DNA from: an uncultured Eubacteriales bacterium
GTDB lineage: Bacteria; Bacillota; Clostridia; Oscillospirales; Acutalibacteraceae
Length of the DNA: 11,137 nt
Assembly: GCA_900322105.1 (NCBI GenBank)
Contig: ONYV01000017.1
Span: 1 to 11,137 of the forward strand
Direction: 5' to 3'
Position 1 is the stretch's first letter; each line of letters begins with the position of its first letter. Below the pieces are notes generated by a model that was given only the letters and a program-made list of their open reading frames with translations, ran no database searches and was not told the DNA's origin. Below are positions 1-6,691 of the stretch, piece after piece. The position numbers and the translations under genes were made by a program.

Positions 1-225
1 GACAAAGAGATGATAGATGAGGTCGGAGATCTCAAGGACTGTTTCGGCGTTGTCGCCGTTTTTGGCGGCAATGATGGTCTCGGAGCATTCTTCGCCAACC
101 TTTTTCAGGATCTTGTCCAGACCCTTTTCAAATAAATAACAGGTGTAAGAACCTTCCTGCTGATTCTGCTTTCTGTCAAGAATGGTTGCGTAAAGATCAT
201 AGAGTTCGTTATTGTTTTCCGTCAT
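1..225 (-). CDS. hisE: Phosphoribosyl-ATP pyrophosphatase HisE (partial, C-terminus outside window)
   Basis: HisE hydrolyses the pyrophosphate from phosphoribosyl-ATP to give phosphoribosyl-AMP, the second step of histidine synthesis, in the cytoplasm. The 75 visible codons begin at an ATG (223-225) preceded by GGGAGGA inside the end of hisI. The family hallmarks are visible: EGSYTCYLF at residues 24-32, KGLDKILKKVGEE at 34-46, the acidic residues E45, E46 and E49, and ISDLIYHLFV at 66-75 with D68. These fit the MazG-like all-alpha NTP pyrophosphatase fold, which binds Mg through Glu/Asp side chains. A full HisE is usually about 90-110 residues, so roughly the last helix is missing at the left window edge. 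It overlaps hisI by 17 nt, which suggests coupled translation. It is a stand-alone gene and not part of a HisIE fusion. Confidence 0.93.
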   Translation of the reverse strand, partial: MTENNNELYDLYATILDRKQNQQEGSYTCYLFEKGLDKILKKVGEECSETIIAAKNGDNAETVLEISDLIYHLFV

Positions 226-565
226 TGTGAAATTCCTCCCAAAGTTGTTGAAAAAAACATGAATGGCTTCCTGTGTGACAGGCGGGTCCTGTCTGATCGA
301 CGATCACCAGCAGCGTGTCTTTGTCACAGTCACCCTTGATGTCGATCACCTTCTGTAAATGACCGCTTGTCGCACCTTTGTTCCAAAGCTCCTGACGTGA
401 ACGGCTGTAAAACCATGTGTAGCCTGTTTCAAACGTCTTTCTCATGGATTCACGGTTCATGTATGCTAACATCAGCACCTGACCTGTTGAACGTTCCTGC
501 ACGATCGCAGGCAAAAGATCGGCTTTCTGAAAATAGTCTTCGATAAACGCAAATTTGTCTGTCAT
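209..565 (-). CDS. hisI: Phosphoribosyl-AMP cyclohydrolase HisI
   Basis: HisI opens the adenine ring of phosphoribosyl-AMP (third step of histidine synthesis). The protein has 118 residues, normal for the stand-alone single-domain enzyme. The active-site signature is intact: WNKGATSG at 61-68, the Mg/Zn site D79-C80-D81-x-D83, and the zinc ligands C96 (in ACHTG) and C103 (in SCF). The ATG at 563-565 is preceded by AAAAGGAA at a suitable distance. The gene follows hisA after 59 nt and its end overlaps the start of hisE by 17 nt. The 59-nt gap contains a small imperfect hairpin (602-620, with AAGC and CCG arms, a G.A mismatch and a 3-nt loop) without a convincing U-tract, so it is probably not a terminator. 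In many bacteria hisF lies just upstream of hisI; here hisF is absent. Confidence 0.96.
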   Translation of the reverse strand: MTDKFAFIEDYFQKADLLPAIVQERSTGQVLMLAYMNRESMRKTFETGYTWFYSRSRQELWNKGATSGHLQKVIDIKGDCDKDTLLVIVDQTGPACHTGSHSCFFQQLWEEFHNDGKQ

Positions 566-624
566 AGCTTCATATTCCTTTTCGTTTGATGATGAGCGTC
601 AAAGCTCCGTTTCGGCGCTTCCCT

Positions 625-1356
625 TTACTCTATCTCTTTGACTGCCGCCGCTGCCGCAAGGGCTTGTTTCAGATCCAGCGTTCCTGTGTAGATCGCATTG
701 CCGCTGATTGCGCCGTAAATATGCAGCGCCGCAAGATCAACGATATCTTTCAGATTCGATACGCCGCCTGACGCGATGATATGACAGTCAACAGATGCCT
801 GAAGTTCATCGAGCATCGTCATGTTCGGTCCCGACAGCATACCGTCCTTTGAGATATCCGTAAAAATAATAAACTGCACGCCGATGTTCTCCATCTCTTT
901 GGCAAGCGTGATGTAATCCACTTCGGATGTGTCGATCCAGCCTTCCGCAGAAACCATGCCGTCACGGGCATCAATGCTGACGGCGATCTTCTCTTTGTAT
1001 TTTTTGACGGCTTCCTTGACAAAATCAGGGTCTTTGATTGCGGCTGAACCGAGGATCACACGGTCGATGCCGCTGTTCAGATAAAAATCAACTGCCGCCA
1101 TCTCTCTGATGCCGCCGCCGACCTCTATCTTCATGCCGCAGTTTTTGCGGATGTTCAGGATCAGTTCGGAATTGACGAGCTTGCCGTCCTTTGCACCGTC
1201 CAGATCCACCACATGAAGCCACTGCGCACCGTCTGCTTCAAACTTCTTTGCCGTGTCCACTGCGTCCTCTGCGACCTTATGAGCAGTCGCATAATCGCCC
1301 TTGTAGAGCCTGACACAGTTGCCGTCTTTGATATCAATTGCAGGGAAAATAATCAT
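625..1356 (-). CDS. hisA: ProFAR isomerase HisA
   Basis: HisA performs the Amadori isomerisation of ProFAR to PRFAR, the fourth step of histidine synthesis. It is a 243-residue (beta/alpha)8 barrel of the usual length with no extra domain. Visible hallmarks are AIDI with the catalytic aspartate D8, the first-half phosphate site VGGGIR (79-84), LGSAAIKDP (102-110), the mid-barrel SIDARDG with D129, FTDISKDG (165-172), and the second-half phosphate loops around ASGGVS (195-200) and SGNAIYTG (218-225). These match HisA and not its paralogue HisF. The ATG (1354-1356) has AAAGGA about 9 nt upstream. It is separated from hisB by 47 nt of AT-rich sequence. In most operons hisH precedes hisA and hisF follows it; both are missing here, so its product PRFAR must be used by an IGP synthase encoded elsewhere. 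Confidence 0.96.
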   Translation of the reverse strand: MIIFPAIDIKDGNCVRLYKGDYATAHKVAEDAVDTAKKFEADGAQWLHVVDLDGAKDGKLVNSELILNIRKNCGMKIEVGGGIREMAAVDFYLNSGIDRVILGSAAIKDPDFVKEAVKKYKEKIAVSIDARDGMVSAEGWIDTSEVDYITLAKEMENIGVQFIIFTDISKDGMLSGPNMTMLDELQASVDCHIIASGGVSNLKDIVDLAALHIYGAISGNAIYTGTLDLKQALAAAAAVKEIE

Positions 1357-1403
1357 CTTGCATCATCCTTTAATATTATATAAATACCGTTTCATTTTTA
1401 ATT

Positions 1404-2003
1404 TTATAAAACGCCTTTGGTGGAAAGCGTGCTGCCGTCTGCCAATGGCGTTACCGCCGCACGCAGGGCATGACCGAGGGCTTTATAGAGTGCTTCCGTG
1501 ATATGATGGGAGTTTTTTCCGTAAAGGCATTTCAGATGGAGCGTGATGCCTGCCTGAAACGCAAACGCACGCATAAACTCTTCCGTCATGCAGGTATCAT
1601 AACCGCCGATACGTTCTTCGGGAAAAACCGCATCAAAGGCTAAAAACGGTCTGCCGCTGATATCCAGCGCACAAAAGCCCAGCGCTTCATCCATCGGCAC
1701 ATAAAACGAACCGAACCGTGCAATGCCGCCTTTATCGCCAAGCGCTTTACAAAGCGCCTTGCCCAGCACGATGCCCGTATCTTCGATCGTATGGTGGCAA
1801 TCCACTTCGAGGTCGCCTTTGACATTCAGCTTCAGCCCGATGCCGCTGTGTACGGAAAAGGCGGTGAGCATATGATCGAAAAAGCCGATGCCTGTATGGA
1901 TATCCGTCACCGACTCATCCAAAAAGATCTCGGCGTGAATGTCTGTTTCCTTTGTTTTTCTGTCGATCGCTGCACAGCGGCGATTTTTTTTATTCAATAT
2001 CAT
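1404..2003 (-). CDS. hisB: Imidazoleglycerol-phosphate dehydratase HisB (monofunctional)
   Basis: HisB dehydrates imidazoleglycerol-phosphate to imidazole-acetol phosphate. The 199 residues cover only the dehydratase domain; the HAD-type histidinol-phosphatase domain found at the N-terminus of enterobacterial HisB is absent. The Mn-binding histidine/glutamate motifs are intact: GIGFFDHML (38-46, H44), DCHHTIED (69-75 region, H70, H71, E74), DISGRPF (114-120), and NSHHITEALYKALGHALRAA (164-183, H166, H167, E170), with the family-typical C-terminal STKG. The ATG at 2001-2003 has AAAAGGAG with a 6-nt spacer. The gene is preceded by the only large gap in the his operon. That gap carries its own promoter and a long hairpin, so hisB and the genes after it (A, I, E) may be transcribed partly independently of hisZGDC. 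Confidence 0.97.
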   Translation of the reverse strand: MILNKKNRRCAAIDRKTKETDIHAEIFLDESVTDIHTGIGFFDHMLTAFSVHSGIGLKLNVKGDLEVDCHHTIEDTGIVLGKALCKALGDKGGIARFGSFYVPMDEALGFCALDISGRPFLAFDAVFPEERIGGYDTCMTEEFMRAFAFQAGITLHLKCLYGKNSHHITEALYKALGHALRAAVTPLADGSTLSTKGVL

Positions 2004-2045
2004 ACGACGCTCCTTTTGTTTTATGTTCGGAAAAGTCTGTCAACA

Positions 2046-2067
2046 CGGCACAGAACGCATTCTGCCG
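2046..2067 (-). promoter_or_regulatory. Second leader hairpin upstream of hisB
   Basis: Immediately after the U-tract, the minus strand can form another hairpin: outer arms CGG/CCG, a 2-nt bulge, inner arms CAGAA/TTCTG and a 4-nt loop TGCG. It lies about 30 nt before the hisB ribosome binding site. Together with the preceding hairpin it gives hisB a structured leader. Its role is unknown, and it could be incidental. Confidence 0.35.
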
Positions 2068-2068
2068 C

Positions 2069-2117
2069 AAAAAAGAACAGCAATACCACAAAAGACGGAA
2101 CGCTTCTGCGGTATTGC
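2069..2117 (-). terminator. Strong hairpin plus U-tract between hisC and hisB (terminator or attenuator)
   Basis: The arms 2080-2094 and 2103-2117 form a 15-bp stem when read as minus-strand RNA. The two positions that are mismatched at the DNA level become G.U wobbles only in that strand. One bulged U and a further C-G/G-C pair close a 3-nt loop (UUC). On the minus strand the stem is followed by TGTTCTTTTTT (2079-2069), which is the layout of an intrinsic terminator. The strand-specific wobbles argue for function as minus-strand RNA. It lies between hisC and hisB and begins at the predicted start of an internal promoter. It may therefore end the hisZGDC transcript, attenuate the hisBAIE transcript, or stabilise its 5' end. 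Which of these applies is not decidable from the sequence. Confidence 0.72.
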
Positions 2118-2121
2118 CTAT

Positions 2122-2150
2122 AGTATAACGCAAGTTTGTCGTTTTGTAAA
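2122..2150 (-). promoter_or_regulatory. Internal sigma-A-type promoter for hisBAIE
   Basis: On the minus strand, TTTACA (2150-2145) and TATACT (2127-2122) are separated by exactly 17 bp, and each matches the sigma-A consensus at five of six positions. The predicted start is an A near 2115, the outer edge of the long hairpin. The spacer holds ACAAAAC and GACAAAC in tandem, which resembles the half-site of the acn promoter dyad. The region is non-coding, so protein coding does not constrain this match. Confidence 0.6.
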
Positions 2151-2207
2151 GCAAGAAAGACGGTGAGTTACAAAACTGTTGTATTTTTTCATCAAAATGT
2201 CAAAAGT

Positions 2208-3302
2208 TTAACGATTTTTCGACAAGTTTTCGGTCAGTTCATTTTCTAACACATACTGTTCCAGCGCTCCGAGAAACGCAGCGTTTTCCTCTTCGTTTCC
2301 TGCGGTGATGCGCAAAGCGCCTGCCGAGCCGAAGTACCGCACGGCAATGCCTTTGCTGAGCAGATAACGGAAAATCTTTTCCGCAAAGGGGGTACGGATG
2401 AATACAAAATTGGCGCACGGTTCTGTGATATCAAGAGCAAGGGGATAGGTGCTGTTCAGCTTCAGCAGTGACTGATAAAGAGCGGATGTCTGGTCAATGA
2501 TCTTCTGACGCCGCTGACGCAGCAGGTCTTTTTCCCGATAGATCGCCGTACCGAATGCCTGTGTGACGGAATTGACGTTATAGGGCGATTTTACTGCACG
2601 CAGAGCGTTTGTGATCGTCCGATTGGCAACGGCAAATCCCAGACGCACCGCCGCCGCACCAACTGCCTTCGACGCTGTTTTCAGCACGATCAGGTTATCA
2701 TAGTCCGCTGCTTCTTTCAAGATCGACTGATCCCAGAAATCCATATATGCTTCATCCAGCACCACCAGCGCACTGACAGAATTTACTAATTTTCTTGCAT
2801 CCTCTGCCGTGATGCCCTGACCTGTGGGATTGCAAGGATTGGAAAAAATAACCATATCGGCATGGTTGTCGCTGACAGTCTGAATCAGCTTATCCACATT
2901 GATCTGCATCATCTCGTTTTTCTGATAAGCGATCACCTGATTTTCCGACAGGAACGAATAAAAACGATACATACTGAAATCAGGCTCTGCCACTACCACT
3001 TTACTGCCCTTCGTGAGCATGGCGGAAGCGAGCAGATAAAGCATTTCATCCGAACCGTTCGTAGCGGTGATGTGGTCGGGGTTGATCTCATAGTAATCGG
3101 CAAACGCTTTTACCAGTTCCTTTGCCATCGGGTCGGGGTAACGGTTAAAATCCAGCGTATCGACAATTTCCTTGAAGGTGTTCCTGAGCGTTTGCGGCAT
3201 CGGGAAAAACGATTCGTTCGCATCCAGCCGCACGGGATACTCTCCCGTGATCGGCTCATACGGCTCTAAGTCCCGTACCTTTTCACAGAGTTCATATTTC
3301 AC
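2208..3302 (-). CDS. hisC: Histidinol-phosphate aminotransferase HisC
   Basis: HisC is a PLP-dependent fold-type I aminotransferase. It transfers an amino group from glutamate to imidazole-acetol phosphate and releases 2-oxoglutarate. It has 364 residues, normal for the family. Visible motifs are the N-terminal RLDANES (25-31), NGSDE (82-86), SNPCNPTG (154-161) with the PLP-contacting asparagines, LDEAYMDF (182-189, D183 and Y186), the Schiff-base lysine K212 in KTASKAVG, R220 for the PLP phosphate, and ALRITAG near the C-terminus with the substrate-carboxylate arginine. The start is GTG (3300-3302): an in-frame TGA lies 9 nt upstream, so no earlier start is possible. A GGGAG motif sits about 11 nt before it, which is a rather long spacing. 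The gap to hisD is 36 nt. Downstream lies the 204-nt gap with a terminator-like hairpin. Confidence 0.95.
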   Translation of the reverse strand: MKYELCEKVRDLEPYEPITGEYPVRLDANESFFPMPQTLRNTFKEIVDTLDFNRYPDPMAKELVKAFADYYEINPDHITATNGSDEMLYLLASAMLTKGSKVVVAEPDFSMYRFYSFLSENQVIAYQKNEMMQINVDKLIQTVSDNHADMVIFSNPCNPTGQGITAEDARKLVNSVSALVVLDEAYMDFWDQSILKEAADYDNLIVLKTASKAVGAAAVRLGFAVANRTITNALRAVKSPYNVNSVTQAFGTAIYREKDLLRQRRQKIIDQTSALYQSLLKLNSTYPLALDITEPCANFVFIRTPFAEKIFRYLLSKGIAVRYFGSAGALRITAGNEEENAAFLGALEQYVLENELTENLSKNR

Positions 3303-3338
3303 GGTTTTTCACACTCCCTCTAAGCACAGCGTCCTGCG

Positions 3339-4625
3339 TCATTCATATCTGACGATGATCGAGTTTGCGTGTGCGGTCAGACCTTCGGTGTTGGCAAAGC
3401 GGATGATATCGTCCTTGTCCGCTTTCAGGGCGTCGTCCGTATAATAGATGAAGCTCGATTTTTTGACAAAGCTGTCAACAGAAAGCGGCGAGAAGAAACG
3501 TGCCGTTCCGCTGGTGGGGAGAACGTGGTTCGGTCCTGCGAAATAATCTCCGAGCGGTTCGGGCGAATAGTTGCCGAGGAACACCGAACCTGCGTTGTCT
3601 AATTTGCCGACATATTCCAGCGGATCTTTACAGCAGACTTCCAGATGTTCGGGCGCAAGGTCGTTTGCCATCTTTACCGCCTTATCCATAGAGTCGCAGA
3701 TGATGATGACGCCGAAGTTTGCAAGGGATTCCAGAATAATTTCCCTGCGCTCCAGCGTCTGCACCTGACGCTCCAGTTCTTTTACTGTTGCATTCGCCAG
3801 TGTTTCCGAGGTTGTCACGAGGATCGCGGATGCCAGACGGTCGTGTTCGGCTTGTGACATGAGATCGGCGGCAAGGAATTTCGGATCGGCGCTCTCATCG
3901 GCAAGCACTAAAATTTCACTCGGTCCTGCGATCATGTCGATATCGACAACGCCGTACAGCAGTTTTTTCGCCGTTGCCACAAAGATATTGCCCGGTCCCA
4001 CGATTTTATCCACTCTCGGTACGCTTTCCGTACCATAGGCAAGGGCTGCCACTGCCTGTGCGCCGCCCATGAGGAACACTCTGTCCACACCTGCGATATA
4101 AGCCGCCGCCATGATAGCAGGGTTCGGCTTTCCGTCCTTCTGCGGCGGAGTCGTCATGATCAGTTCTTTCACGCCTGCGATCTTTGCGGGGATGGCGTTC
4201 ATCAGAACGGAGGAAGGATAAGCCGCCGTACCGCCCGGAACATACAGACCGACCCTTGCCAGTCCGCGGATGCGCTGCCCCAGGATCACGCCGTTTTCTT
4301 TGGTCGTGAGCCAGCTTTGCTGTTTCTGACGGGTGTGGAAGTCTGAAATATTGTTTGCCGCTTTGCGCAGTGTTTCCACAAAATCGGGGTCGCACTGTTC
4401 AAGGGATGCTTTCAGTTCTTCTCGTGACACTTCAAGACATTCGGGCGCTTTTCCGTCAAAGCGCACGGTATAGTCCTTTACCGCTTTGTCGCCGCCTGTG
4501 CGTACCGTTTCGATGATCTCACGCACAACGGATGTCACATTATCGTTTGTCGTGCGGTTGCGCTCTTCTACTTTTTTCAGGAACTCAAATTCTTTGTTCC
4601 CGTCTGCTTTGATGATCGTTATCAT
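3339..4625 (-). CDS. hisD: Histidinol dehydrogenase HisD
   Basis: HisD carries out the last two steps of the pathway, the NAD-dependent four-electron oxidation of histidinol to histidine via the aldehyde. The 428-residue protein aligns almost residue for residue with the well-studied enterobacterial enzyme. The zinc ligands are Q258, H261, D360 and H419, and the catalytic pair E326-H327 lies in NDLAPEHLEV. Other conserved blocks are GLYVPGGTAAYPSSVLMNA (126-144), GGAQAVAALAYGTE (187-200), VGPGN (209-213) and IAGPSEILVLAD (232-243). Nothing essential is missing. The ATG (4623-4625) overlaps the hisG stop codon by 4 nt (ATGA), so translation is likely coupled, with AAGGG about 10 nt upstream inside hisG. 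Confidence 0.98.
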   Translation of the reverse strand: MITIIKADGNKEFEFLKKVEERNRTTNDNVTSVVREIIETVRTGGDKAVKDYTVRFDGKAPECLEVSREELKASLEQCDPDFVETLRKAANNISDFHTRQKQQSWLTTKENGVILGQRIRGLARVGLYVPGGTAAYPSSVLMNAIPAKIAGVKELIMTTPPQKDGKPNPAIMAAAYIAGVDRVFLMGGAQAVAALAYGTESVPRVDKIVGPGNIFVATAKKLLYGVVDIDMIAGPSEILVLADESADPKFLAADLMSQAEHDRLASAILVTTSETLANATVKELERQVQTLERREIILESLANFGVIIICDSMDKAVKMANDLAPEHLEVCCKDPLEYVGKLDNAGSVFLGNYSPEPLGDYFAGPNHVLPTSGTARFFSPLSVDSFVKKSSFIYYTDDALKADKDDIIRFANTEGLTAHANSIIVRYE

Positions 4626-5263
4626 TTACTCTTCGCCCTTTCCTTTTCCATTTTATCGGCAAGCGCTTCGATCTCGCTTTTGCGCAGCTTCAGACTGGCG
4701 GTATTGGCAATGAGCCTTGCCGAGATCGGCGCTACGTTATCTTCGATGATAACAAGACCGTTTTCCTTGAGGGTCGAGCCTGTTTCCACGATATCCACAA
4801 TCGCATCCGCAAGTCCGAGCAGGGGAGCAAGCTCGACCGAGCCTTCGATCTTGATGATGCGGATATCCATGCCCTTGCCTTCAAAGAAGCCTCTTGTCAC
4901 GTTGGGGTATTTGGTAGCGATGGTTTTTTCGTTATAGCCTGCGTAAAAGTCACAGTCCTTTTTGCCTGCCAGCGCAAAACGGCATTTTCCGAAGCCGAGG
5001 TCGAGGATCTCATAAAAGCTCCTGCCGTTTTCCATGATGGTGTCCTTTCCGACAACGCCGAGGTCACATACGCCGTTTTCGACATAGGTGATGACATCCG
5101 CCGCCTTTGCCAGCACGACTTCGATCTCTCCGCTGCCGATGGGCAATATCAGCTTTCTGCCCTTATCCTCTACGGCGCTGCAGTCATATCCTGCCTGTTT
5201 GAGCAAGCCGACGGTATCTTTTTCAAGTCTGCCCTTTGTCAGAGCGATTCTAAGTGGTTTCAT
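4622..5263 (-). CDS. hisG: ATP phosphoribosyltransferase catalytic subunit HisG (short form)
   Basis: HisG condenses ATP and PRPP to phosphoribosyl-ATP, the first committed and feedback-regulated step of histidine synthesis. At 213 residues it is the short form, which lacks the C-terminal ACT-like histidine-binding domain of long HisG and needs HisZ to form the active, regulated hetero-octamer. The N-terminal motif IALTKGRL (6-13) and the PRPP-binding signature spanning residues 140-165 (EGSVELAPLLG, then ADAIVDIVETGSTL) are intact. The ATG at 5261-5263 overlaps the hisZ stop codon by 4 nt and has a strong GGAGGTG site within hisZ. This coupling of hisZ to hisG fits their being subunits of one complex. 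Confidence 0.97.
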   Translation of the reverse strand: MKPLRIALTKGRLEKDTVGLLKQAGYDCSAVEDKGRKLILPIGSGEIEVVLAKAADVITYVENGVCDLGVVGKDTIMENGRSFYEILDLGFGKCRFALAGKKDCDFYAGYNEKTIATKYPNVTRGFFEGKGMDIRIIKIEGSVELAPLLGLADAIVDIVETGSTLKENGLVIIEDNVAPISARLIANTASLKLRKSEIEALADKMEKERAKSK

Positions 5264-6465
5264 GACTGCACCTCCGTATTCATAGTCCTGATCTCTTCTC
5301 CCACGACTGTCAGCTTGCGGATGCCTTTTTTTCGGGCATAGGCAAGCGCTTCGTCCAGCGTTTCAAATACGCTGTTTTCGGCGTTGATGTGCGCCTGCAG
5401 CAGCGTTTTGGTATACTGGATCGCCGTCATTTCCCAGCCTTCCTCACTGTGGACAAGCACTTCTGTTTTCGGGATCGGCGGAATGCTGCTGCGGCTGAGC
5501 ATGACCTTTGACAGCGCATCTACATTGATGCCAAAACCGATGGCAGGCGCAGGCGCATCAAACTTATCCAAAAGATTATCGTATCTGCCGCCGATGAGCA
5601 CAGGTTCGCCCGAACCGATGACATAGCCGCTGAAAACGATGCTGCTGTAATAGTCGTTGCGCTGCACCAAGCCGAGGTCGATGATCAGGCGGCTGCCAAG
5701 CCCGAACTTTGACAGGCTGTTATAGATATCACGGACATAATCAAGGGTAGAGAGCGCCTGTTCGTCATCACACAGGCGGCACGCTTCATCCAGCACCTCG
5801 ATGCCGCCGAAAAGTCGGGGCAGTCTGCGGATGATATCCACATAGGGCGACTGCGGCAGCTTATCAAGGGTAGAGTTGAGCGCAGAATAGTTTTTGCTTT
5901 CGATATAGAAACGGATCTTTTCACGCTTTCTCGGACTGACAGGGAGCTTGCCTGCAAGCGCTCTGAAAAATCCTGCATGACCAAGCTCGATGCGGAAATC
6001 CGGCACGCAGGCGGACAGCGCTTCGATGGCGGTCGACATCACTTCAAGGTCGGCGCGCTTTCCCTTTGCGCCGATGAGTTCAACGCCTGCTTCCATCACC
6101 TCGTTGCTTCTGCCTGTCAGACCAAGATGGTTGCGGTAGACTCTCTGGTTATAATACAGACGCAGGGGCTTGTCGGCGTTTTGCAGGCGGGTAGAGACCA
6201 TTCTGGCGATCGGCAGGGTAGAATCCGCTCTCATCACCATCAGTCTGCCCTTTTCGTCACTCATCTTGTACATACTTTCCATCGGGATGCCCGAAACGTC
6301 CTCTTCAAACAAGTCATAAAATTCCAGCGCAGGCGTCAGCACCTCATGAAACCCTCTGCCCGAAAAGACATTTCCAAGCATATCGGACACGGTACGGTTC
6401 GCAAGACAATCTTCAAAAAGCAGGTCTTTCGTACCTTCGGGCGTGATCTTTGCATAATTTTTCAT
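5260..6465 (-). CDS. hisZ: ATP phosphoribosyltransferase regulatory subunit HisZ
   Basis: HisZ is a catalytically dead histidyl-tRNA synthetase relative that binds short HisG and confers activity and histidine feedback. I place the start at the ATG at 6463-6465, giving 401 residues beginning MKNYAKITPEGTKD. GAGGTGAT lies 6 nt upstream, and homologues begin with this segment. The reading frame stays open back to 6720, but that stretch contains the promoters. Class II synthetase landmarks remain: MRADSTLPIAR (78-88), a motif-2-like region LGLTGRSNEVMEAGVELIG (114-132), and GGRYDNLL with AIGFGINVD (292-315), the motif-3 region. The synthetase RGLDYY motif is replaced by QRNDYY (268-273), so the catalytic arginine position is changed. 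The C-terminal region (about 335-395) resembles a reduced anticodon-binding-like domain. It is first in the operon. Confidence 0.94.
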   Translation of the reverse strand: MKNYAKITPEGTKDLLFEDCLANRTVSDMLGNVFSGRGFHEVLTPALEFYDLFEEDVSGIPMESMYKMSDEKGRLMVMRADSTLPIARMVSTRLQNADKPLRLYYNQRVYRNHLGLTGRSNEVMEAGVELIGAKGKRADLEVMSTAIEALSACVPDFRIELGHAGFFRALAGKLPVSPRKREKIRFYIESKNYSALNSTLDKLPQSPYVDIIRRLPRLFGGIEVLDEACRLCDDEQALSTLDYVRDIYNSLSKFGLGSRLIIDLGLVQRNDYYSSIVFSGYVIGSGEPVLIGGRYDNLLDKFDAPAPAIGFGINVDALSKVMLSRSSIPPIPKTEVLVHSEEGWEMTAIQYTKTLLQAHINAENSVFETLDEALAYARKKGIRKLTVVGEEIRTMNTEVQS

Positions 6466-6616
6466 CCTCATCACCTCATATTTTTCCTTTTGTTCTTTAG
6501 ACTTTCTTTTATTAGCGAAACAGACAGCAGACACTGCCTGCTGCGTTGAAAACGATGACCCTTGCAAAACGAAGATCAGGTCTTGAAAAGCTGTTTTCAC
6601 TTTAGCGTGGTAAAGT
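6466..6616 (-). promoter_or_regulatory. his operon 5' leader
   Basis: This is the untranslated leader from the predicted P1 start (A at 6616) to the hisZ start. Read as minus-strand RNA it can form small hairpins: CACTTTA/TAAAGTG at 6598-6617 (7 bp, 6-nt loop, essentially at the 5' end), TGAAAA/TTTTCA at 6584-6599 (6 bp, 4-nt loop), and CAGCAG/CTGCTG at 6525-6543. No U-tract follows them. I see no T-box sequence, no run of histidine codons and no leader-peptide start, so classical His attenuation is not supported. The ribosome binding site GAGGTGAT ends just before the hisZ start. Confidence 0.45.
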
Positions 6617-6622
6617 GGTAAT

Positions 6623-6651
6623 ATGATAACACAATAAAGCGTTATTGTCAA
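6623..6651 (-). promoter_or_regulatory. his promoter P1
   Basis: On the minus strand, a perfect TTGACA (6651-6646) and TATCAT (6628-6623) are separated by 17 bp, a strong sigma-A match. The predicted start is an A near 6616. The spacer and the -35 edge contain the perfect dyad described separately. Direct repeats of GTGGTAA (plus-strand 6607-6613 and 6615-6621) flank the start site. Confidence 0.75.
6631..6648. promoter_or_regulatory. Perfect dyad in his P1, candidate operator
   Basis: ACAATAA and TTATTGT form a perfect 7-bp inverted repeat with a 4-bp centre (AGCG). It covers nearly the whole P1 spacer and overlaps the -35 hexamer. This is a classic position for a repressor that blocks RNA polymerase. 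TrpR-family HisR regulators of histidine genes are known in Bacillota, but I cannot say that this is their site. Confidence 0.5.
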
Positions 6652-6691
6652 TACCCGAAATATTGATTTCTTCCGCTTTCTGCAATCATAC

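Noticed and set aside
602..620. Hairpin in the hisA-hisI gap as a terminator
   Set aside because: The stem is short with a G.A mismatch, and only TTT follows before the sequence becomes mixed.
1357..1403. A perfect TATAAT on the minus strand (1380-1375) in the hisB-hisA gap as an internal promoter
   Set aside because: No -35 hexamer lies 16-18 bp upstream. The match is likely due to the AT-rich spacer.
5977..6549. A 190-codon open frame on the plus strand opposite hisZ
   Set aside because: It is the antisense of a well-conserved gene, has no recognisable family features and no clear ribosome binding site. Other long antisense frames (for example 2862-3269, 4006-4395, 7425-7853, 9178-9531, 9813-10361) were rejected for the same reason.
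6466..6616. Histidine attenuator leader peptide or T-box in the hisZ leader
   Set aside because: There is no start codon followed by a histidine run, and no T-box core sequence (AGGGTGG..ACCGCG type) on the minus strand. The small hairpins lack U-tracts.
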